Part shown: positions 1 through 5,213 of the stretch, one piece after another
How positions within the stretch are numbered: the stretch's first letter is position 1
Layout: each line of letters begins with the position of its first letter
Assembly: GCA_964603325.1 (NCBI GenBank)
Contig: CAZRUH010000044.1
Span: 1-5,213, forward strand
Source: LSNR01 sp964603325
GTDB taxonomy: Bacteria > Patescibacteriota > Minisyncoccia > Moranbacterales > UBA9337
DNA: 5,213 nt
Direction: 5' to 3'
Translations under genes and position numbers: made by a program
The notes under the pieces: model-generated
The model's database searches: none
What the model saw: only the letters and a program-made list of their open reading frames with translations
Told to the model about the DNA's origin: nothing

Positions 1-2525
1 GTTCCTATTCCCAGTCTATTATTGGTATCGTCCCAGAAAAAGTTAGAGTTGTCTTGAGAATAAACTCCGCTAGTTCCGGCAAAAACTATTGATCCTTGAG
101 TAAAAGTGGTTGACGTCCCTGTTCCACCCAGTGATAAATTCAATGTTGACGAAACGCTCCAAGCCCCACCGGAAATTGTCGGTACTCCGGTTGATGCCGA
201 AGAGTCAATTCCCGTCCCTCCGCGACTACTTGATAATTGATTTTCCCCCGCTAAAGTCGTTGCGTCAGACCAATAAGCAACTTGACCGGTCGTTCCCCCA
301 CCACTCAATCCTCCGGCACCGGCACCGGAATAAAATGTAACTGTTGTTGCGCCATCTCCGACAACGATACGATTGTTAGTCGCATCCCATTGAATGGCTC
401 CTTCCGTAGTATCTGTGGTATCTGTTTCCAAGACGATATTTGAAGAAGCAATATTGCCACCGGATATTGTTAAATCATTGGCAACATTTGCATCAGGTAA
501 AACACCCGTAACATCAGCGGTCAAATCCACATAATTAAAAGTAAACGCCTGTGTTGCAGAATCAAAATCAACATAACTTACCGCGTTGGTTTCCGTAACA
601 CTTACCGGATTATGCGAATACCCCGTAACATCACTCATCAAAGCTATGGTTCCCGACTGATCGGGTAAAGTGTATGTTTGCGCGGATGTTAAATCTGTTA
701 TTGTTAGTTGTCCTCTTCCATCAGCATCATAAAAATATAAACTGGTTCCGGAAGTTCCCGTCGCCGTAAAAGCTTCTCCACTGGTAACATCTCCCACTGC
801 GCTAATATCGCCAACTCCGCCAACTCCGGCTATTTCTTTCCAAGAAAGAACACCCGATCCGTTTGTGGTTAACGCATAATCCGCAGAACCATCCGCCGTT
901 GGCAGTGTATAGGTAATATCTGAGCCCTGATCTCCGCCCTGAAAAATAGTATGATATGTCGGGGAGGTTCCCCCTTCAATAATACCAAGCGTTCCGTTGA
1001 TTGTTGCGCCACTAAATGTTGGTGATGAAGATGTTGTTAAATTTTGTCCGGTATCATAAGTTAGTTGAGAGTTTCCTATAGAATCTGCAACTATGGATAG
1101 TGTTGTTGTGGCGCTTTCCGTGCCTGAGCCGGAAACGGAAATCTGAGAATTTCCCGTTATTGTAGCAATATAATTTCCGGTAGTGTGTGTTCCCAAAGCA
1201 ATTAAATTATTTAAAGTTCCGGAACCAGTTCCTCCCAGTGCCACCGGGAGTGTTGACGAAACGCTCCAAGCCCCACCGGAAATTGTCGGTACTCCGGTTG
1301 ATGCCGAAGAGTCAATTCCCGTTCCTCCATAAGATGAACTTATGTTGTTGCCATTCCATGTAACTCCGGTTAATGTTGTATCAAGATTTACTGTTAAAGT
1401 ATCGGTGGCGGAATCAGTTGTGGTAATATTGTTTCCTCCGGCAATGTTTAATGTATTTCCATCAGAAATCACTTGCCCTCCTCCACTGTCCCCGGCAATA
1501 GTAAAAGAAGTAAAACTACCTGTTATTACATCCCACGACAATGTAGGATTTCCGCCATTCCAACTAAATCTTAAAAATTCTCCATCATCGGTAGCATTTC
1601 CGGAAAATGAATTCATAGTTCCGGTTGAATCGGCGACAAGTAACGAACCCGCTGATACCGAACCAACTCCGGAAAGTATACCCAAATCGGAAAGAGATGC
1701 TCCACCAAAAGTTTGAGATGAATTAAAAACAATATTCCCCGTCATTGTTCCGCCACCCAAAGACAAAAAACTTCCGCTGGCATCAATATTTGAAAAGTTA
1801 ACCCCATCATTTGAATATTGCCAAGACTGACTTAAAGAATTGAAACGAAGTGTTGGCTTATTTGTAGAGCCGGAAACCGTTATGTCAAAGTTTCCACTCA
1901 AAGAACTACTATCACCAATATTAAAAGTCGTTGAGTCAGTTCCCGTATCCGTATTTTGTTTATGTAAGCGACTGTCATTACTCAATACCAATTTTTTTCC
2001 ACTCGTTCCCGTTGGCAATCTTTTTAGGTCAATTTTCCCTTTTTTGCCCAACTGTAAAATATCTCCCTTTTTTGTTCCTATTGTTGCTCCTTGAAGCTGT
2101 TTTGCGTTTATAGCATTAAGAGCCAATGGGACATAGGCGATCTTTTTTCTCGGATAGGCTTCCTCATCGTCGCCGATTTTTATTCCCAAATAATAATCAC
2201 TTTTACTAAAGTCAAGAGAATTTGGCAGAGGAACAACCGACCCTAAAAAAGCATTTAAAATACCGTTTTTTAACTCTATTTCTTGCACTTCTTGCCATAA
2301 ACTTGTTCCTCCTTTTTCAATGTTATAAATGGCAAACCTAATTTTATATTTACCGTTCGGAATTTCTTTATTGTTTTGATCTAAGATATAGGCCGAAACA
2401 TCTAAAGTTTTATTGCCCACAGTTTGAGCTTCCGTCATTTGAAAAAAACAAAAAGCACCGCCTACTATCGCAAGTATCATCGCAAGCAAACAATATCTTA
2501 TAATTTTATTTTTTTCACCCTGCAT
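1..2525 (-). CDS. Large secreted beta-repeat protein with phage-tail-fibre-like modules (3' end outside window)
   Basis: The frame from the ATG at 2525 stays open for 841 codons to the left edge, so the C-terminus is missing. An in-frame TAA lies 24 bases upstream and no other ATG intervenes. Residues 1-33 look like a signal peptide: K/R-rich start, hydrophobic 11-28, possible cleavage after TEA33. Residues 38-141 form an Ig-like domain of the kind that opens many large bacterial surface proteins (VSAYILD, FAIYN, LWQEVQ, YYLGIKIGDD, PRKKIAYVPLALNA). Next come tail-fibre-style motifs: LHKQNTDTGT (187-196), LGGGTMTGNI (256-265), GGTG at 400, 431, 769 and 800, NLTTSSSPTFSG (495-506), YTLPTADG (539-546), YTLPDQSGTIAL (618-629) and FFWDDTNNRLGIG at the edge. 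In related proteins LGIGT segments often precede further repeats and sometimes a C-terminal endosialidase-type chaperone; that part is not visible here. No enzymatic motif is seen. The inferred role is an exported surface fibre or adhesin. The signal peptide argues against a virion protein. Certain as a coding frame; function uncertain. Confidence 0.88.
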   Translation of the reverse strand, partial: MQGEKNKIIRYCLLAMILAIVGGAFCFFQMTEAQTVGNKTLDVSAYILDQNNKEIPNGKYKIRFAIYNIEKGGTSLWQEVQEIELKNGILNAFLGSVVPLPNSLDFSKSDYYLGIKIGDDEEAYPRKKIAYVPLALNAINAKQLQGATIGTKKGDILQLGKKGKIDLKRLPTGTSGKKLVLSNDSRLHKQNTDTGTDSTTFNIGDSSSLSGNFDITVSGSTNKPTLRFNSLSQSWQYSNDGVNFSNIDASGSFLSLGGGTMTGNIVFNSSQTFGGASLSDLGILSGVGSVSAGSLLVADSTGTMNSFSGNATDDGEFLRFSWNGGNPTLSWDVITGSFTSFTIAGDSGGGQVISDGNTLNIAGGNNITTTDSATDTLTVNLDTTLTGVTWNGNNISSSYGGTGIDSSASTGVPTISGGAWSVSSTLPVALGGTGSGTLNNLIALGTHTTGNYIATITGNSQISVSGSGTESATTTLSIVADSIGNSQLTYDTGQNLTTSSSPTFSGATINGTLGIIEGGTSPTYHTIFQGGDQGSDITYTLPTADGSADYALTTNGSGVLSWKEIAGVGGVGDISAVGDVTSGEAFTATGTSGTSLYFYDADGRGQLTITDLTSAQTYTLPDQSGTIALMSDVTGYSHNPVSVTETNAVSYVDFDSATQAFTFNYVDLTADVTGVLPDANVANDLTISGGNIASSNIVLETDTTDTTEGAIQWDATNNRIVVGDGATTVTFYSGAGAGGLSGGGTTGQVAYWSDATTLAGENQLSSSRGGTGIDSSASTGVPTISGGAWSVSSTLNLSLGGTGTSTTFTQGSIVFAGTSGVYSQDNSNFFWDDTNNRLGIG
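144..221 (-). repeat. Direct repeat, distal copy, inside the large repeat gene
   Basis: This 78-base stretch matches 1251-1328 in the same orientation and reading frame. The first 72 bases (144-215) are identical, 216 is c against t, and 217-221 are identical again. It encodes residues 769-794, which begin GGTGIDSSASTG and end with ISGGAWSVSST. Just outside the repeat the two copies differ even at synonymous positions, although the protein motif continues to a second GGTG 31 residues after the first. Confidence 0.95.
1251..1328 (-). repeat. Direct repeat, proximal copy, inside the large repeat gene
   Basis: This is the partner of 144-221, offset by 1107 bases (369 codons exactly), so the frame is kept between copies. 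It encodes residues 400-425. The codon wobble positions match throughout the 72-base core, which is unusual for protein-level repeats that have had time to drift, and points to recent duplication or gene conversion. Confidence 0.95.
2427..2525 (-). other. Signal peptide or N-terminal membrane anchor of the large repeat protein
   Basis: The first 33 residues have basic residues at K5, K7 and R10, a hydrophobic stretch from about Y11 to F28 (YCLLAMILAIVGGAFCFF), and a polar MTEAQT region. A signal peptidase I cut after A33 is plausible, with T at -3 and A at -1. There is a Cys at 26 but the residue before it is Phe, which does not fit a lipobox. If it is not cut, the same segment would anchor the protein in the membrane with the large domain outside. 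Confidence 0.7.
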
Positions 2526-2578
2526 TTTATTAAAAATTTTTGTTTTTTAAGACAACATTTTACACTCTAAACCCCTCT

Positions 2579-2587
2579 ATTTTAACA
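2579..2587 (-). promoter_or_regulatory. Possible extended -10 element upstream of the large repeat gene
   Basis: On the minus strand this reads TGTTAAAAT, an extended -10 (TGn followed by a 5/6 match to TATAAT). It would give a leader of about 45 to 50 bases before the ATG at 2525. No convincing -35 is found at 16 to 18 bases upstream (AAGCAA at a 17-base spacing). In an AT-rich gap such matches arise by chance, and the gene could instead be read through from the promoter at 3369-3397. The gap 2526-2612 shows no terminator hairpin and no clear Shine-Dalgarno sequence. Confidence 0.3.
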
Positions 2588-2612
2588 TATTTTTGTATCT
2601 TTTGCTTGTGGA

Positions 2613-3305
2613 TTATTTTTTCATCGCCCAACCAAAAACATCTTGCACCGCATTAAATATTAAATCAAATATTGATTCATTTTTTTCTCCGGTATAAACA
2701 CTGAAATATTCCGTACTCGTTTTATTTCCCCAGCGATCAACAGATTTGATTTTGTAAACATAAATTGTGGAAAAATCCATATTTTTTATTAAAGCGCTGT
2801 GCTCAAATCCGTAACCGTCTTCCGCTACAGATTTACTTTTGTCCCCATTACTTTTGGAGTAAATTATTTTAGAAATAGCGGCTTTGTTTGTTTTCCATGT
2901 AACCAAAAATCTAGGCTCGTCGTCCTCCTGAGAAATGGCTATCTCGCTTTTAACATCATATATTTCCAAAGGAGAATCATCATTTTCATTACTCAAAATA
3001 ACATTCCCGCCAAATCTTATTTGTTTTATTTTATAATTCTTACTGGAACTGGATTCATTATTTTCAGTATCATCGGCAGTATTTACATCACCAACAAAAC
3101 TGTTCTCATTAACAATTATGTCTTTATTGTTATCCTCAGTTTTATTTTCGGTAATATTTTTTTTTGTAAAAAAATTACCACCTTTAATATAACTCCAAGC
3201 AAAAAAACTCACGCCAAAAAACAACGACAAACTAAAACACACCCAAAGAAGACGTGTTAAACCATTCTTTTTTTCTTTTTTTTCTTTTTTGTATTTCTCC
3301 AACAT
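2613..3305 (-). CDS. Membrane-anchored protein with a fibronectin type III-like extracytoplasmic domain
   Basis: The product has 230 residues. Residues 1-15 are Lys-rich (KYKKEKKEKKN) and probably cytoplasmic. About 17-40 form one membrane segment (LLWVCFSLSLFFGVSFFAW). About 43-90 are a polar linker rich in N, D, E and S. About 113-206 resemble an FN3-like beta sandwich: FLVTWKTNKAAISKIIYS fits the B and C strands, H169 and L172 precede the next strands, IYVYKIKSVDRWGN is the usual F-strand and turn, and FSVYTG closes the domain. Residues 211-230 (IFDLIFNAVQDVFGWAMKK) form an amphipathic tail. No catalytic residues are recognised. The ATG at 3305 is chosen over the in-frame TTG at 3308 because TAGG ends 8 bases before the ATG and only 5 before the TTG. 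The gene has its own promoter-like signal after uvrA and is followed at 87 bases by the large repeat gene, so co-expression is possible. The inferred role is an envelope or surface protein; the specific function is unknown. Confidence 0.88.
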   Translation of the reverse strand: MLEKYKKEKKEKKNGLTRLLWVCFSLSLFFGVSFFAWSYIKGGNFFTKKNITENKTEDNNKDIIVNENSFVGDVNTADDTENNESSSSKNYKIKQIRFGGNVILSNENDDSPLEIYDVKSEIAISQEDDEPRFLVTWKTNKAAISKIIYSKSNGDKSKSVAEDGYGFEHSALIKNMDFSTIYVYKIKSVDRWGNKTSTEYFSVYTGEKNESIFDLIFNAVQDVFGWAMKK

Positions 3306-3312
3306 CAAAACA

Positions 3313-3317
3313 ACCTA
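3313..3317 (-). promoter_or_regulatory. Ribosome binding site of the FN3-like gene
   Basis: The minus strand reads TAGGT here, with 8 bases between the last G of AGG and the ATG at 3305. That is good Shine-Dalgarno spacing and decides the start in favour of this ATG over the TTG one codon upstream. Confidence 0.6.
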
Positions 3318-3368
3318 AAAAATTAATCTTTTATCCTGCCCAATAACTTCCCTCACTATCCGTCTAAA

Positions 3369-3397
3369 ATTATAACTTTTTTTTAAAAAAACAACAA
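3369..3397 (-). promoter_or_regulatory. Sigma70-type promoter upstream of the FN3-like gene
   Basis: The -10 hexamer at 3369-3374 is a perfect TATAAT. The -35 at 3392-3397 is TTGTTG, which keeps the key TTG, with exactly 17 bases between them. The spacer is a T7A8 tract. Transcription would start near 3362, giving a leader of about 57 bases. This suggests the FN3-like gene, and perhaps the repeat gene after it, can be transcribed independently of uvrA. Confidence 0.6.
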
Positions 3398-3408
3398 GTA
3401 CTGGTTTT
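3385..3408 (-). terminator. Weak terminator-like hairpin after uvrA
   Basis: On the minus strand AAAACCA can pair with TG and GTTTT across a short loop and a two-base bulge, followed directly by a run of T residues. The stem is short and AT-rich, so it would be a poor intrinsic terminator. It overlaps the -35 element of the downstream promoter. It is listed because no better stop signal for uvrA is visible in the 3306-3422 gap. Confidence 0.2.
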
Positions 3409-3422
3409 ATTTTTTAAATTTT

Positions 3423-5213
3423 CTACAAAAATTTTCCCGTAGGACTGTTTTTTGCTGTTTTCAGTTTTTCCGGAGTTCCTTCAAAAACAATTTCACCTCC
3501 ATCCTTTCCTCCTTCCGGTCCGAGTTCAACAACCCAATCGGCACTTCTGATAACATCCGTATTGTGTTCCACAATCAATACCGTGTTCCCTTTGGCAACC
3601 AAAGCGTTACAAATTTTTAACAATCTATGAATATCTTCAAAATGCAAACCTACTGTAGGCTCATCTAAGATATACATCGTTTTTCCAGTTGACTTTCTTG
3701 CCAATTCTGTTGCCAACTTAATTCTTTGCGCTTCTCCTCCGGAGAGATCTACGGCACTTTGTCCCAATTTAAGATAACCTAACCCCACATCTTCCATTGT
3801 TTTTAATTTCTCGTAAATTAGTGGCTGTTTCTTGAAAAATTTTAAAGCGTAACTAACCGTCATTTGTAAAACTTCGGAAATATTAACTCCTTGATATTCA
3901 ATTTCCAAAGTTTTTTTATTGTAACGAGTCCCGTTGCATGCTTCACATTTTATATACATATTTGGCATTAATTGCATCTCTATTTTTCTTTTTCCATCAC
4001 CTTGACAAACCTCGCAACGACCACCTCGCATATTGAAACTAAACCTACCGGCGGTATATTTTTTATTTTTAGCTTCTTCAGTTTCTGAAAATAATTTTCT
4101 GATATGAGCAAATATTCCGGTATATGTAACCGCATTTGATCTTGGAGTCTTTCCAATGGGAGATTGTGTTATGTTAATCACTTTTTTTATTTCACCTATT
4201 CCTTTTATCGCTTTGTGTTTTCCGGGAATATTTTTTGTGTTATAAAAATGATTATTTAGTGATTTTGCTAATATATCATTGACCAGTGTTGATTTCCCCG
4301 AACCCGAAACACCGCAAACAACAACCATTTTTTCTAACGGAATTTTTACATTTATTTTTTTTAGGTTATGTTCTTCCGCTTCAATTATTTCAATATACTT
4401 TTTGTTTCCTTTTATTTCTTTGGTTTTTTCAAAAACTTTTTTCTCATCCTTTAAATATTTTGCAGTATTGCTTTTTTTGTTCGCCATCATTTGAAAAACA
4501 GTACCTTCAAACACAACCTCACCGCCGTACTCCCCGGCACCTTTTCCCATATCAATAATCCAATCGGCCGATTTAATAAAATCACGATCATGTTCAACTA
4601 CCAAAAGTGAGTTATCTTTTTCGCACAATTTTTTAATTGTTTTTATTAATTTTTGATTGTCTCTGCTGTGTAGTCCTATGGAAGGCTCATCTAAAACATA
4701 CACGATTCCCGTTAATTTTGATTTTATTTGTGTTGCCAACCTAATTCTTTGCGCCTCTCCCCCGGAAATAGTTTGCGCGCCTCTGGCCAAACTCAAATAG
4801 CCAAGACCTATGTCATCCAAAATTTTCAATCTATCCGCTATTTCTTCAATTAAAGTTCTTCCTACTTTATTTAATTTTCTTTTGTTGAAATGTTTTTCAA
4901 GATATTCTCTTAATGACACTACATCCATATTCACCCAATCGGCAATAGATTTTTTATCTATAAGCACATTCAGATATTCTTCTTTTAATCTCTGACCATG
5001 ACACGCCGAGCATATTTCTGTTGTCATATATTTTTCAATTTCATTAATTGTATGATCTGAATTGGTACTTTTGTATTTATCTTCCAATTCCTTAACAATA
5101 CCCGCGAATCCGTCTTTTTTCTTTTCCCCAAACAAAATAATGTTCATTTTTTCCAAAGCGATTTTTTCCAAGGGAATCTTTGTTGAAAATTTAATCTTTC
5201 TGGAAAGATTTTT
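3423..5213 (-). CDS. uvrA: UvrA, excision nuclease subunit A (5' end outside window)
   Basis: UvrA is the ATP-dependent DNA damage sensor of nucleotide excision repair; it works as a dimer and loads UvrB at lesions. The window holds 596 residues up to the TAG stop. About 350 N-terminal residues, including the first Walker A, are missing compared with the usual 940 or so. The frame is open to the right edge, so the TTG at 5171 is an internal Leu and not a start. In partial numbering: CSACHGQRL at 68-76; first ABC signature ISGGEAQR at 149-156; Walker B VYVLDEP at 171-177 with the switch His in VEHD; second Walker A GVSGSGKST at 301-309 (4287-4313); zinc finger CEVC and CEAC at 400-403 and 423-426 (3936-4016); second signature LSGGEAQR at 490-497; Walker B MYILDEP at 513-519; H-loop VEHN at 548-551. 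It ends in SPTGKFL, as bacterial UvrA proteins usually do, with no extra C-terminal tail. No lesion, frameshift or missing key residue is seen in this part. The cellular location is cytoplasmic, and the neighbours show no repair link. Confidence 0.98.
   Translation of the reverse strand, partial: KNLSRKIKFSTKIPLEKIALEKMNIILFGEKKKDGFAGIVKELEDKYKSTNSDHTINEIEKYMTTEICSACHGQRLKEEYLNVLIDKKSIADWVNMDVVSLREYLEKHFNKRKLNKVGRTLIEEIADRLKILDDIGLGYLSLARGAQTISGGEAQRIRLATQIKSKLTGIVYVLDEPSIGLHSRDNQKLIKTIKKLCEKDNSLLVVEHDRDFIKSADWIIDMGKGAGEYGGEVVFEGTVFQMMANKKSNTAKYLKDEKKVFEKTKEIKGNKKYIEIIEAEEHNLKKINVKIPLEKMVVVCGVSGSGKSTLVNDILAKSLNNHFYNTKNIPGKHKAIKGIGEIKKVINITQSPIGKTPRSNAVTYTGIFAHIRKLFSETEEAKNKKYTAGRFSFNMRGGRCEVCQGDGKRKIEMQLMPNMYIKCEACNGTRYNKKTLEIEYQGVNISEVLQMTVSYALKFFKKQPLIYEKLKTMEDVGLGYLKLGQSAVDLSGGEAQRIKLATELARKSTGKTMYILDEPTVGLHFEDIHRLLKICNALVAKGNTVLIVEHNTDVIRSADWVVELGPEGGKDGGEIVFEGTPEKLKTAKNSPTGKFL

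Noticed and set aside
144..1328. The 78-base repeats as CRISPR repeats, attachment sites or a diversity-generating template and variable pair.
   Set aside because: There are only two copies, over 1 kb apart and both in frame in one gene. The copies do not show A-specific substitutions (one c/t difference only), and no reverse transcriptase, recombinase or Cas gene is present in the window.
110..2113. Plus-strand open frames at 110-340, 1342-1716, 1840-2094 and 1931-2113.
   Set aside because: They lie antisense to the 841-codon frame, which has a coherent signal peptide, domain and repeat motifs. Their translations have no recognisable features.
3150..3179. Inverted repeat (ggtaat with attacc around T and A runs) as a hairpin or terminator.
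   Set aside because: It lies inside the FN3-like coding region where Lys and Asn codons create A and T runs. The stem is bulged and almost all A-T, and a mid-gene terminator is unlikely.
2799..3260. A 153-residue plus-strand frame.
   Set aside because: It is antisense to the FN3-like gene, whose product has a sensible anchor and beta-sandwich pattern. The plus-strand product is low-complexity hydrophobic and Lys-rich sequence expected from reading AT-rich DNA backwards.
4279..4995. Plus-strand frames at 4279-4494, 4286-4558 and 4810-4995.
   Set aside because: They are antisense to uvrA, which is unambiguous. Phe- and Leu-rich translations come from the complement of Lys and Glu codons.
5169..5171. 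TTG at 5171 as the start of the uvrA-like gene, implying a truncated UvrA.
   Set aside because: The frame continues upstream to the window edge without a stop, and the family needs about 350 more N-terminal residues, so this is an internal Leu of a gene cut by the window.

Overview
The window looks like part of a small, AT-rich bacterial genome, most likely a member of the Candidate Phyla Radiation (Patescibacteria, Parcubacteria-like). This assignment is an inference. It rests on AT-rich genes, a standard genetic code (long frames with no in-frame TGA, and TAG and TAA stops), and proteins of a style common in those genomes: a very long secreted Gly/Thr/Ser-rich protein with phage-tail-fibre-like motifs, and a small membrane-anchored fibronectin-III-like protein. 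Taxonomy was not tested by any search.

All three genes lie on the minus strand, so they read from right to left. At the right edge is the C-terminal two thirds of uvrA (3423-5213, 5' end outside the window), the damage-recognition ATPase of nucleotide excision repair. It has both ABC signature motifs, the second Walker A and the C-terminal zinc finger intact. A 117-base gap follows (3306-3422), with a weak terminator-like hairpin, a consensus-like promoter (TTGTTG, 17 bases, TATAAT) and a good ribosome binding site. Next is a 230-residue protein (2613-3305) with a Lys-rich N-terminus, one membrane segment, a polar acidic linker and an FN3-like domain. After 87 bases a third gene starts at 2525 and stays open for 841 codons to the left edge, where it is cut off. 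It encodes a signal-peptide-bearing beta-rich protein with an Ig-like N-terminal domain and tail-fibre-like modules.

The two envelope-type genes may be expressed together from the promoter downstream of uvrA. One would give an anchored FN3-like protein and the other a large secreted or surface protein. uvrA is probably only a neighbour. There are no RNA genes, CRISPR arrays, insertion sequences or attachment sites that I can support.

The most notable observations all concern the left half. It is one long open frame that a start-to-stop ORF search misses. It carries two 78-base direct repeats, 77/78 identical and 369 codons apart, with sharp borders. Base composition also shifts inside the gene between its N-terminal domain and its repeat region. 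I see no clear evidence of a wholly new system.
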